Below are positions 47,125 to 56,959 of a stretch of DNA of 64,000 nt, piece after piece (within the stretch, counting starts at the first letter, position 1; every line of letters starts with the position of its first letter). Source of the stretch: Thysanoteuthis rhombus (lineage: Eukaryota; Mollusca; Cephalopoda; Oegopsida; Thysanoteuthidae). The translations under genes were made by a program, and so were the position numbers. The notes below the pieces were generated by a model, which was not told the DNA's origin, did no database searches, and was given only the letters and a program-made list of their open reading frames with translations. Where the stretch lies: assembly GCA_963457665.1 (NCBI GenBank), contig OY735206.1, positions 21,282,008-21,346,007 of the forward strand. Reading direction: 5' to 3'.

Positions 47125-47765
47125 TATCAAATAATTGAAATCAAATATTAAATCAATAAGTATTGAATTGAATGATAAATTGATTAATAATGAATTAAAT
47201 ATCAAATTAAGTAAATCAAATATCAAACTGAATATCAAATTATTGAATAATGAATAAATATTGAATTAATCAAATAAAATGTTGGATGAATAAATGATAG
47301 ATAAATAATAAATTGATAAATGATAAATAAATGTTTAGTTGGTTAAATCAAATATCAGATTAATAAATTATAAATCAAATATCATATAATCAAATAATAA
47401 ATAAATATTAAATTAATAAAATCAAATATTAGATCAATGAATGATAAATTAAATATTGAATCAATAAATGATAAATAGATGTTATGATAATGAAGTCAAA
47501 TATCAAATAATTGAATAATAGTTTAGATATCAAAATAATGAATCGAATAAAAATCATAAAATCAAATAAATCAAATCATATAAAAAGTCATATAGATCAA
47601 ATAAATCAAATATTGAATTAATGATATGAATATTAAATCAATAGATGATAATTTAAATTTTGAAATAATAAATAACAAATCAGATAGAAAATCATTGATA
47701 TCAACTATCAAAATAATGAATAATAAATTATATATCAAATTAATCAAATCAAATATTAAATCAAT
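47125..47765. repeat. Cryptically simple AT-rich tract of shuffled ATCAAATATYAAAT words
   Basis: About 640 bp are built almost wholly from variants of AATCAAATATCAAATTAAT, AATGAATAATAAAT and GATAAATTGATAAATG. There is no constant period. Almost no C or G other than in TCA and TGA words occurs. It behaves like a decayed minisatellite and precedes an unassigned minus-strand open frame. Confidence 0.75.
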
Positions 47766-48096
47766 GAATATTTGGTAATTCTAGCCCATTGTATGCTTTC
47801 AATCCATCTATAATTTGTTTCTCCAAGTCTATATTATCCACAATTTCTGGTGACATTGAACAAAAGATTGCCTTTCCCTTTGAATTTTCAATTGAATTAA
47901 TCAATGACATAAATAGTTTTACTTTGTCTGTTCTTTTTTTAGTTTTCACATAGGGTGGGTTGAGTGTTGCAGTGATGATGGAGGCGAGGAGGGTGGGGGA
48001 ATCGCTTATTCCCTTTCCGCATTTTACATTGGGTGGGTTGGAGTTGCCATGCTGGTGGAAGGAAGTGAGGTGTACAGCTGTGAGTGTTTTCTTGTT
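47761..48096 (-). CDS. Unassigned open reading frame (possible exon or pseudogene)
   Basis: The frame is open for 111 codons from a stop at 48097-48099 to a TGA at 47761. The only internal ATG gives ~45 residues, so if coding it would be an exon. I do not recognise the product. It contains LNPPYVKTKK and, 26 residues earlier, the related SNPPNVKCGK, because the DNA has a ~78-bp imperfect tandem duplication (about 47944 and 48022). The C-terminal part (GKAIFCSMSPEIV, IDLEKQIIDGLKAYNG) looks protein-like in composition. NPPY resembles motif IV of N6-methyltransferases but the duplication makes coincidence likely. The end lies inside the AT-rich simple tract, which argues against a conserved terminus. 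Confidence 0.25.
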   Translation of the reverse strand, partial: NKKTLTAVHLTSFHQHGNSNPPNVKCGKGISDSPTLLASIITATLNPPYVKTKKRTDKVKLFMSLINSIENSKGKAIFCSMSPEIVDNIDLEKQIIDGLKAYNGLELPNIH

Positions 48097-48099
48097 TCA

Positions 48100-48900
48100 A
48101 TCTCTCTGTTTCCTATTTCCCTACAGCGTGGTCTTCGCCGTGATGAGATAGATATCGAAGATAGCTGTTACACACTTTAATTATCATAATGATTCTACTT
48201 ATAAGTATTTGAATAAGTACAAACTCCTATGATTGCATTCTTTCCTAGATATGCTTTGGTTTAGTTTGTTTCTTTAACTAACTAGTGCGGCAACTTTTCC
48301 AAATAACAATGTTAGGTACCCTTTCTAATTTCTGATTCTGAAAACAAAATTTTACCAGGATAGAATATAATACTCAGTTTGATTCATTTAAGAATCTAAT
48401 TAATTTTAAAAAAAGATTCCTGAAATATAGCATCCAGAACCACAAAACATGCTTAAATGCATGCCTTGTTTCACTGATTGCATTTGGTTCTTCATGCATT
48501 ATATTCTTGTATTTAACTCTCAAAACCCAGAGATACAGGCAAACTTTCTGCTTGTTCAAATGCTTATGACAGGAACTGTGTACATATACATATATTTATA
48601 TAAAAATTTCTTTTATAAAAGAGTTATCAATATATGTATGTATGTAATTTCTTTTATAAAAGAAATTAAAAAATCTTCTCTTAGGAATTTGAATACATCA
48701 GAATTCTTTTCACAGGGATTGACGAATAAAAACCAAAAAATAAAAGTGAGATTGAATTACGATGTTATTTCCCTTGTCTGAAAATATTGGTTTTTGATAT
48801 AATACGTTCTGACAAGTCTTTAATGTCTGATGAATACTTAGCAACAGAGGAAGGAGAATACAAAAAGCAAAATGAAGAAATGACTAAGAGGTCTGTTTTT
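48100..48900. other. No gene; AT-rich with one palindromic motif
   Basis: A 110-codon plus-strand frame (48449-48781) crosses TA-rich simple sequence and has no domain; I do not call it. Confidence 0.45.
48605..48667. repeat. Duplicated palindromic AT-rich motif
   Basis: A perfect 22-bp palindrome occupies 48646-48667 (half-site AATTTCTTTTA). The same motif minus its last bases lies 41 bp earlier. No gene is nearby; a hairpin-prone simple sequence is the likely explanation. Confidence 0.7.
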
Positions 48901-48902
48901 TG

Positions 48903-49066
48903 TAGACAAAATAAGAAGTAAATGTTTCAATTTCCAGCCCTCTAGCTCCATTTGTGCAGCCTGTAAGCATGAAATACTAATAGATAGATTGATAGATTGC
49001 CAGCAAGCCAGAATCTTGAAAAAAAAAAAAACTTGAAAATTTGAGAAACCTATGCTGGTTGATAAC
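48903..49066 (-). repeat. Family A element, partial
   Basis: Only the part equivalent to the left half in plus orientation remains: AAGTAAATGTTTCAATTTCC, AGCCCTCTAGCTCCATTTGT, GCAGCCTGTAAGC, and ACCTATGCTGGTTGATAAC at the end. The conserved GGCAGCATGCC block is absent. Confidence 0.65.
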
Positions 49067-49597
49067 ATTAGCATCTTTACACAAACAGAAAATATTTGAT
49101 TGAAATATGATCCACTCAGAGCAATAACCCTTTTGCAAAGATCCTATTTTAATAATATGCCATCTGCATAAATTTATGTGGTTTTCGTGGTTATTAATCC
49201 ACTAAAAGCACAAATTATGGCTTCCCAATTATAGAATCTTCCATCATGGATATGAGGTTCAGAATCTTTAAATGGATAATCTATATCTGATAAAATGTCA
49301 GGTAAAAATAAAGGATTGCAGCAAGACTACAAATCCAGATTTTCTTTAATTAGACAGTTGGCTGAGAGGTTTGGGGTCAGGCACTGTCATGGAGTATTTC
49401 ATTCAATTCATGAAGGATTTCTTTTTCCAACTTCCCAAACTTTTCTAAATGCCCAAAGATGATGTAATATGAGAGTTACACCTAGATACAACTAGATAGT
49501 GAATATCCATTCAATTCTTATTCATCATTCATAACTTTTTTATGCTTCTTTGGGTGTCTCCTACTATACACAAACAAAAAAAATCATAAAAACTTAC

Positions 49598-49925
49598 CAT
49601 CACAGTCAATAGTTAAGCAATCATAGAGTCAAAATGTGAAGCCTCGAGAAAAAAATTCCATCAAACAATAAATATAGTCAGAATAGATTCTATTCATATC
49701 ACAGGGGCTATTCACTCGAAAACATCTAAAATAGAGTAAAAAAAAACATCTTGATTCTGTTCAAAATAGATTTTTTTTCCACAAACAAACAAATTTTTTT
49801 GAAAGGGTTTAATAGAGTACTGATGCCAATTTTCAAGTCTATAGACAAAACGGTTTGGCCATGAGCATTGGAACACTCTAACACACGCAGATATAAAATG
49901 GATAGAATCCTTTGACACCTTTGTT
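49598..49925 (+). repeat. Dispersed repeat L, copy 2
   Basis: It reads CATCACAGTCAATAGTTAAG, AGTCAGAATAGATTCTATTC, GAAAACATCTAAAATAGAG, GGTTTAATAGAGTACTGATG and TTTTCAAGTCTATAGACAAA then ACGGTTTGGCCATGAGCATT. It ends near a CA-containing tail. The short minus-strand frames here are not conserved with copy 1. Confidence 0.6.
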
Positions 49926-50432
49926 CACCATATTCAAATGTAGATAAAAACAAACATCTACAATTTAACTCAGTTTACAGATCAGATTCTTTGAAAAACC
50001 TCATCAGACATTCCAAAAATGTCCTTGTGAGTTCATGCTTTCTCATGAAATTCTAAACTTTTCCAAATCATTTTCAAAACTCTCTACACTAGTGCTATTT
50101 TCAACATGACTAAACAATTTATTCTAAAAGATATAATTCTCCATTTGGTAAAGTCTAATTGTTTAATGGATTTAGTCTTTGATATCTGTCTTGTCAATAA
50201 ATTTCCAGTTCTGAGAGAGATATTAAAGAATGGTGGACTATATTTAGAAATTCCATTGATTATTTGAATAAAATAGTAAAATCCCCCCCCCCGAAAAAGC
50301 ATTGGTGAAAATAGGTCATATCAGTCATGTAGAATAAATACAGAAGAAGCTGTTTATTACAATCACAGATAATGTTATCAAATGGTCATTGTTTTCAAAA
50401 TGTCTGTTCTCAAAAACTTCAATTAAAAATAT

Positions 50433-50850
50433 ATCTGGTTAGTCATTCAATAGAAACTATCACGAAACTAACATCTTTTGGCAGCATGCCAAGTTAGAGG
50501 TGATCAACTGAAAAAATCGGATAAAGGGGAGATCAATGAATGTTACTTTCCTTGCCTTTTATTGGCCTGCGATTACTAAAAAACATCTTGATTTTCAAAA
50601 TAAGCATGAATGCTGCTGGACACAAACTAAGGGATCAATTTAGCATAAACTTAGATTACAAGTTAAAAACCCTTTTAAGGGAGAATTCTCAAAAAAATAA
50701 TTTTTTCATACACATAAGAAAGAGTGAATGTTCAAATTTTTAACCCTGTAACACAATTGATACATATACACATACATAGCCAACCAGCCAGCAAGACAAA
50801 CTTAGAAACTGAAGAGACCTATGTTGACAGTTTTGACTGACGGTTTCTTA
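50433..50850 (-). repeat. Family A element, full length
   Basis: This is one of the best preserved copies. It begins TCTGGTTAGTCATTCAATAG then AAACTATCACG, has CATCTTTTGGCAGCATGCCA, GATCAATGAATGTTACTTTC and GACACAAACTAAGGGATCAA. It ends CAGTTTTGACTGACGGTTTC. The inner motif TAGAAACYRTCA near the start is the inverse of the TGACGGTTTCTTA at the end, suggesting terminal inverted repeats. Confidence 0.82.
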
Positions 50851-50999
50851 TTATCTGATCACTATAATAGAAACTGCGGGTATTATTATCAAAATCTCCA
50901 AGTAAATCGTATTCATAAGTGGCTATAGGTGGATATTAGAACATCTCATCATAATGGCAGAATAAGAATGAAAAATTAAAAACTAGTCATTTCTCTCAC

Positions 51000-51329
51000 C
51001 TTCAATTGGACACAAAAAGTCTGAATTAAAAAAACAAAAACAAGCATGGATGCAGCAGACTCAAACTAAAGGACCAGTTTAGCATAAATTCGCATTGTAA
51101 ATTGAACCTCCAACTAAAAAGCTATTTTTGGGGTGGAATTTTGAAAAAACAAAAATAAAGTCCTTTCTTGACATAACAAAGAGAAAATGTTGGAAATATC
51201 ATTCCTCCTGCTCCATTGGCGTGGCCTGTATGAACATCATAAATGGTCAGCAAGCCGGCAAGACCAACTTAAAAGATGAAGAAACCTTTGTTAACAGTGT
51301 TGATGACAGTTTTTGTTGATGGTTTCTAA
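51000..51329 (-). repeat. Family A element, 3'-complete and missing its first ~100 bp
   Basis: It has AAGCATGGATGCAGCAGACT, AAACTAAAGGACCAGTTTAG and CTCCATTGGCGTGGCCTGTA, and ends TTTTTGTTGATGGTTTCTAA. The GGCAGCATGCC end is missing. It lies only ~150 bp from the previous copy in the same orientation. Confidence 0.72.
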
Positions 51330-51729
51330 TATTTGTGTGCTCTGAGCTGTTGCCCCACATGAGCCAGGGTAGTGATGCCGCTCATTTTGAAAACTTCCCA
51401 GTCACTATTATGAAACATTTTAAAAAAACAGGTCAGCCATTTGAAAATCAGTGTTTACTCATGGAAACATAGATCCCGAGAGAGCACAATCTGGTTGAGA
51501 TAGTCGAGTTGAGTCATCATTGAAAATTTGGTTTAGCAACGATCGTGAAACGAATGCTTTGATTAATCGACCGCTTTGTTATTAAATTAGAAATGATAAT
51601 TTCAACGCAATAAATTTCATACAAAATTTTTATATTGTTAAGTTGTTTATAAAACAATGAATGTAATAACATAAAAATGGATTTATAACAATGTAAATTT
51701 ATTCCAATGAATGTTCATTTTTCCAATTT

Positions 51730-52166
51730 GAAACCAGCAACCAAAACTGTCAAAATCGGTTTCTTCAGTTTTAAGTCAGTCTGGGTGACTGGCTAGCTAT
51801 GTATGTATGCACATATGTATGTATCATGCTCTCAGGTGGCATCAATGGAGTTAGAGGGCTGAAAATGAAAACACGTACTATTTATTACGTCTAGAACGAT
51901 TTTTTTTTGTTTTCTGAAAATTCACTCCCTAGATAGGTTTTTAGTGGGGTTTCAATTCACAATGTAAATTTATGCTAAATTGATCTCTTTGTTTGTGTCA
52001 GGCAGCATTCATGCTTTCCAAGTGACCACTAAAGGGCAAGAGAAGTAACTTATTCACTAATGTATCCTTTTTTTCAGTTTTTCAATTGATCACCGTCAAC
52101 AGGGCATGTTACTAGAGGACAGCTTGATTGCCTGACGGTTTCTATCAATTGACTAACCAGACCTGT
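51730..52166 (+). repeat. Family A element, full length
   Basis: It starts GAAACCAGCAACCAAAACTG and contains GGTGACTGGCTAGCTATGTA, GGCATCAATGGAGTTAGAGG and GATCTCTTTGTTTGTGTCAG. It ends CTGACGGTTTCTATCAATTG then ACTAACCAGACCTG. With the two preceding minus copies it forms a tight three-element cluster in opposite orientation. Confidence 0.8.
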
Positions 52167-52227
52167 TTTTAGATCCTTCGCTTTAAGTAATCACAACATA
52201 TAGCTTCCACTGTATAAATCAAAATTG

Positions 52228-52325
52228 TTGTTGTTTGTTGCTTGTTTGTAGATTTCTAATTAACCTTAGCTGAGTCTGGCACAAGGCAAAACGAGAACTA
52301 ATGACCGGATAAATGTGTTGCACTA
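52228..52325 (-). repeat. tRNA-headed SINE family P fragment
   Basis: TAGATTTCTAATTAACCTTA, GCTGAGTCTGGCACAAGGCA and ACTAATGACCGGATAAATGT parallel the family P body. The B-box region is decayed. Confidence 0.45.
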
Positions 52326-52904
52326 GTCTTCCGAGTGGGGAGGTCCTGCCTGCCTAAAAAAATCAACAGTGAATGCTGGCAACGTTGGCTGAACTTTAAA
52401 CTCCGTTTGCTGATTTTGTTTTCTGTGTCAATAACCGTTACACCACTTTGCACTTCATTTTCGCCCTTATGCTATTCTAATTGGAATTTAAAGTATCACT
52501 CCACCATGTGTAATCTGCTACATTTGATAATCTGCACTCCCCAACTGAGCTCCAATTTCGAACGAAAAAATGCATCGTCCTGCATATACAATTAACAATT
52601 AAGTTTCGATCGATAATGCGAGCCTGGAATCTTTGGGTTATCAGAGGGTTATACACGGTGGAGTAGGATGATCATTGTTAACAAGGTAAAAATGATAAAC
52701 TTTGCAAACCGATTTAAAATCACACTTATCTTTGGGGGTTGGACTTATTCTGCATGAAACTAACCACATGTATTGATAGATGAGAGAGTCAGACGAAAAC
52801 AACGAACAAAAGCCGGGAAATTCTGTTTTTTAGATTCAAAGATACACTATTCACATCTTCAGATGCAATTTGTATAGGAATGAATACTGTCTTGTGTATG
52901 GGGA

Positions 52905-53165
52905 ATATCAGCATCATCATCATCAGCAGCCATCAAATGTCAAATCCTGGACAAAAGCCTTTCCCAGTTCGTTCCATGTCGACTGCGACTGTGCTAACGT
53001 ATACAGTGTCTTACTGGTAAACCTTTCCATCTCATCAGTCCATTTTATGTTTCGTCTTTTCCAACTGCATTTGCTACCCCTTGGGCACCAATCTGATGAC
53101 CTTCTGCATCATCTGTAATCCTTACTTTTTGCCAAGTGTTCAGCCCGTCTCCATTTTTGTCCCTA
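52905..53165 (-). repeat. RTE-like tail fragment or derived SINE
   Basis: It starts on plus with CATCATCATCATCAGCAGCC and continues TCCTGGACAAAAGCCTTTCC. This is the reverse complement of a (GATGAT)n-tailed 3' end whose word order parallels the intact LINE (CATCATCAGTC..., TTGGACATAGACCTTCCCC). Similar tails are widespread in invertebrate genomes. Too little coding sequence remains to tell a LINE stub from a SINE sharing the tail. Confidence 0.6.
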
Positions 53166-53447
53166 AATTACTTCTATTCTAAACTCCATTCAGCAAGCCT
53201 TGAAAAAAACTTTTCAGAAAACTAACTGGGGAAAAATGGGAATAAAATAGGAAATATGTAACAAAGCATGTATTTGGTCTATACTTATTCATTGTTCTTC
53301 TTGCTTTGCAATGATTTAAATCTGGTTTTGAAACTTTGAAACCTCACGGATCGCTTTTATAAAGGGAATATTCTGGTGTACCCTTACTTTTAGCATTTAG
53401 TTTTTAGACTGATTACTGGAACGGTATGTTGGATATAAAAAAACAGA

Positions 53448-53685
53448 AGTAAGAGATATGGCAATCGGTTTGTCATGTTGCAAGAATGTCAGACAACCAG
53501 TGGACATCAAGACTCACGACGTGGATCCCTAGAGATCATATGCGAAACTCTAGCCAGCAAAATATAAAATGACATGATGGACTAGACAAGTTCAGAAAGT
53601 GCTGGCTCCATGACGCCCACGATGGAGAGGTCTGTCGAATCTTGTGGAAAGCCTAGGTCCAATGACGACAGATAAAAAGATGATG
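53448..53685 (+). pseudogene. RTE-type LINE 3' end with (GATGAT)n tail
   Basis: The segment encodes broken pieces of the LINE C-terminus: GHVARMxDNQWTSRLTTWIP-like, then a DKFRKCWLHDAHD-like stretch. It finishes with GATGATGATGAT-type repeats after the remnant of the ORF end. Gene order and the tail match the 3' end of the intact element on the opposite strand. Stops are present and the 5' part is missing. Confidence 0.82.
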
Positions 53686-53689
53686 ATGA

Positions 53690-54715
53690 TTGTTATTTTC
53701 AACGACCATATTAATTACAAATGGATTACATTTATTCCTGTTGCTATGTATGATACAGTTTTATGTAAAATGATTATGGTTTCTGATAGCTGTGTGATGG
53801 ATTACATTGTCTATTCGTCAAAATGTCCTGTTCAGAGAGAAATGCTGCGGCAGACCCTCAAACTTTATTTAACAGATTCCCAGGGGTCTGCGGACCTCAG
53901 TTTCGAAACCAATGGTTTAAAAGAATTCCCACTTTCCATTTTCCCTCTATTTCCCAAGACTTCTCAATCAATTCTCTTTCTTCAATCTCCTTCTCTTTGT
54001 TCATTTCACTCTGTCATTCCCTTTTGTGTCTGTCTGTCTTTCTTTCATGTGATTCTTATATGACTAGATATGCATCAAGTATCCAGCCCGAATGTTACCC
54101 GGCAACCAATCAGAGGGAACCTTACAGGACATACGTGAACAGACACTGTCCTGTAGAGTTACTCGGTCAGTAATAATACACCATTGAGTGAGCTTGTGTA
54201 CTGTGTATCAGCCCTTCCTCTATGTCGAAATTTGGCTTCCTGCATCTTCTGGTTTTTCTTTGTCGGAAAAAAAGAAGATTCAAGACTGTGGACAAGATTA
54301 GGGAGAATGGAATGAGACAGTTGATGGTGATACCAAAGGACGACTCAGCAAACTCTTTTGAAAAGTGGAAGGGATGCAGAGATAATTATGTGAGTCCTTT
54401 GGGAGAGTACTTTGAAAGGGAGATAGGTACTATTGCTTTGGGTAGGCTGTTTTTCGTTAATATTAAATAGCTGTTTATCTTGGCTTGGCAACTGAAATGA
54501 TTTGGGGAACAGGAAGATTCTGTTGCATCAATCCCTGAAATCAGAAGTGCCCGCCTGCCTTTAAAATCAGCATTCAAAATCCTGACATTTATCTAGGCTT
54601 GATCTATACCGCAAGGTAGGCTTCCTTAGTCTCTTACTAATGAAAAACAAAAAATAACGCATATCTACTTATATAATACAATATGTCTTTATTTCAACAA
54701 TAACCCCTTATTATA
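53690..54715. other. No defended gene; overlapping unassigned frames
   Basis: Two overlapping plus-strand frames (53644-54063, 139 codons; 53823-54173, 116 codons) cover a pyrimidine-rich segment. Neither has a recognised domain, and the first begins at the RTE tail. The part CCCAGGGGTCTGCGGACC (53879-53896) is reminiscent of MITE termini but no partner was found. Confidence 0.4.
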
Positions 54716-54717
54716 TC

Positions 54718-54995
54718 TAAAAAAATCTTTTGGGGGGAAGACTAAGTAGGTTATTGGAGGGGGGTTCAATTTGCAATGTAAGGCTTTTCCAAAATTGGTC
54801 TCTTAGTTTGTATCCGGCAGTATTCATGCTTGTTTTAAAAAGATCAGACTTCTTTAAAAATCACTATTCATCTAAAGGCAAGAAAACTGATTTGTCAATA
54901 GATCACCCCTTTTTCTAATTTTTTGATAGATCATCCCCAACATGACCTGCCGCCAAAAGATGATAGTGATGTGTTTCTATTCAAGCCAGACAAGC
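54718..54995 (+). repeat. Family A element, 5'-truncated
   Basis: The copy retains GGTTCAATTTGCAATGTAAG, TCTCTTAGTTTGTATCCGGC, GATCATCCCCAACATGACCT and GCCGCCAAAAGATGATAGTG. It ends TTTCTATTCAAGCCAGACAA. The first ~140 bp of the family are absent. Confidence 0.7.
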
Positions 54996-54999
54996 CATT

Positions 55000-55620
55000 T
55001 TCGAATGTTAAAATAATTTTCTCCACACGTAGGATCAATTCTGTCTTAGATTATCATGCGTGAGAAGCACTGGGATAGACAGATTGTTAAATCAATTATT
55101 ATTTCCATGTTGTACCATAATTTGTTAATTAAAAGATTACCGAGCTTAACTTATATTTTTGAGCTGATATTATGGTAAAGTTATCAAAATGATCGGTACC
55201 ACCGTGTCAGTTGTTTGGACACAGGCCAAATATCAGTGCTTGCCAACGGTGCTATTTTCTACACATACATCCCTGGATAACATATGTACTATCTTTAGTT
55301 CAAGCATGTATTCTGTAGAGAGGTAGAATAACAGCTTAAAAGAGAGAGAATTTTGGTAATCATCTTTTTGAACCAATCAGAAAAGAGGAAAGAATTTTCT
55401 TGTCCAATCAACAAGCGGTTAATCTAAACCTCGTTTTAAAGCCAAGGGAAAGTTATTTATCCCACCATGATGTATGTGATTGCATTACTCAGAAACCGGA
55501 CAACATATATCCATCTAGATTTCAATATATATTAATAAGACCTCATGTCATGTTTTTAGCGAGTTGATTTTTGAAAATTTCCCCTCTAAATATAATAGTT
55601 AGGGGTCTGCGTTCGCACTC
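55000..55620. other. No recognisable feature
   Basis: Unique AT-rich sequence between a truncated family A copy and the compound trinucleotide tract. Confidence 0.45.
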
Positions 55621-55624
55621 ACTC

Positions 55625-55625
55625 C

Positions 55626-55682
<57 letters not shown>

Positions 55683-55693
55683 CATCATCATCA

Positions 55694-55739
<46 letters not shown>

Positions 55740-55757
55740 GATGATGATGATGATGCT
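55625..55757. repeat. Compound (AAT)n(CAT)n(TAT)n(GAT)n inverted tract
   Basis: The order is (AAT)~19, (CAT)~5, (TAT)~16, (GAT)~6. The AAT arm is the reverse complement of the TAT/ATT arm, and CAT of the ATG arm, so the tract could fold into one or more hairpins. The minus-strand frame (His, Asn, Asp, Tyr runs) is an artefact. Confidence 0.95.
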
Positions 55758-56002
55758 GGGTTCGCCCCATTCCCGATAATAATGATCAGATTTTTATCTA
55801 CACATCTTATGCCAAAAGCATGATTCTGTTTTCAAGCAGCTAAAACAATGCATTGTAGAGAGAGGTAATCTTATTAGGGCTAATGGACACATTTAGACCC
55901 GGCTGGAAATCCTGCTTTAATTTAGCCCATTTTAGGCATACCCTGATTCAATATTCGTAGCTATTTGAGGATACAAACAGTTGAACAGAATTAGAATATC
56001 TG

Positions 56003-56160
56003 TAGATCGCATAAATGAATCGCTGTAGTCCGCACGTGTACCAGAACTGATTATCAAAAGAATTATCTAAAATCATCTTGAAAAAATTGGATAGATCCCT
56101 TTTATCTAAACTTATCTAAGAAATACCTGCACAAGATTCGGGCATTGTTGAGCCAAATGT
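56003..56160 (+). repeat. Dispersed repeat H, copy 4
   Basis: It reads AAATGAATCGCTGTAGTCCG, CACGTGTACCAGAACTGATT, ACCTGCACAAGATTCGGGCA and TTGTTGAGCCAAATGTCCAG. It runs directly into the (AG)n tract, which may have grown at the repeat's end. Confidence 0.6.

Positions 56161-56161
<1 letters not shown>

Positions 56162-56222
<61 letters not shown>
56162..56222 (+). repeat. (AG)n microsatellite
   Basis: About 29 uninterrupted AG units directly after repeat H copy 4. A 182-codon minus-strand frame across this and the neighbouring (CA)n is a simple-sequence artefact. Confidence 0.95.
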
Positions 56223-56223
<1 letters not shown>

Positions 56224-56436
56224 CAGAGGGGGACATCTGCAGCCCTCTTAGGTGGTTGGTTAGGAGCGGGTAAATTGTGGGGCTACAGCGATTCGGTTTT
56301 AGTAGTAAATAGTAAGGGAATGCCAATCCCACCACCCTCAAAAAGTAAAGGAAAGCCGTTCCTACGCTTTCCCATAACACCACTGCAAGAACCTGTGAGA
56401 ACTTAATTGTCAGCAAGCTTTTCAGATATAAGCATT

Positions 56437-56560
56437 TGACACACACGCACAAGCACACATACATGCACACACACACACACACACACAAACACATATACAC
56501 ACACACACAAACACACACACACAAACACACACACACACACACATACATACATACGCATAC
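56437..56560 (+). repeat. (CA)n microsatellite, interrupted
   Basis: CACACA runs broken by AAAC, ATAC and GCAC words over ~120 bp. Confidence 0.93.
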
Positions 56561-56710
56561 ACATATACACATGTATGAGAGTTGATATTTTACCATGCGT
56601 GAACAACAACTTTTACTTCTGTCTACGTACATCATTTGATACTTTGACAATTACATGTGAAGTGACTATAAATTTTTTACATCTCGAAGTGAAAGAATAA
56701 ACAAAAATAG

Positions 56711-56938
56711 GCCTGGTTAGTCACTCAATAGAAACCGACATAGGACCAAACTCCTTTGGCACCATACCGTTTCCGGGTGATCAATTTGAAAATTGGAAGT
56801 AGGAATGATCAATGAATAACTTTCTTTGGACACGAATTAAGGGACCATTTTAGCATAACCTGAGATTGCGAATTGCCCCCCTAAATAAAATCAAGGAGGA
56901 ATCTTTTGGAAAACAAACAAAACGTTCTTTCTAAACAT
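56711..56938 (-). repeat. Family A element, left half of copy split by the LINE
   Basis: It begins GCCTGGTTAGTCACTCAATA then GAAACCGACATAGG and runs through TTTGGCACCATACCG, GATCAATGAATAACTTTC and ACACGAATTAAGGGACCA to TTCTTTCTAAACAT. It resumes after the LINE at 62001. The last 13 bp are the target-site duplication. Confidence 0.82.
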
Positions 56939-56959
56939 CATCATCATTCATCATCATCA

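Noticed and set aside
53644..54173. Overlapping frames of 139 and 116 codons
   Set aside because: The first starts inside the RTE tail and the second overlaps it in another frame; neither has a recognisable domain or splice context.
56102..56650. 182-codon minus-strand frame
   Set aside because: It spans an (AG)n and a (CA)n microsatellite and consists mostly of Ser-Leu and Cys-Val runs.
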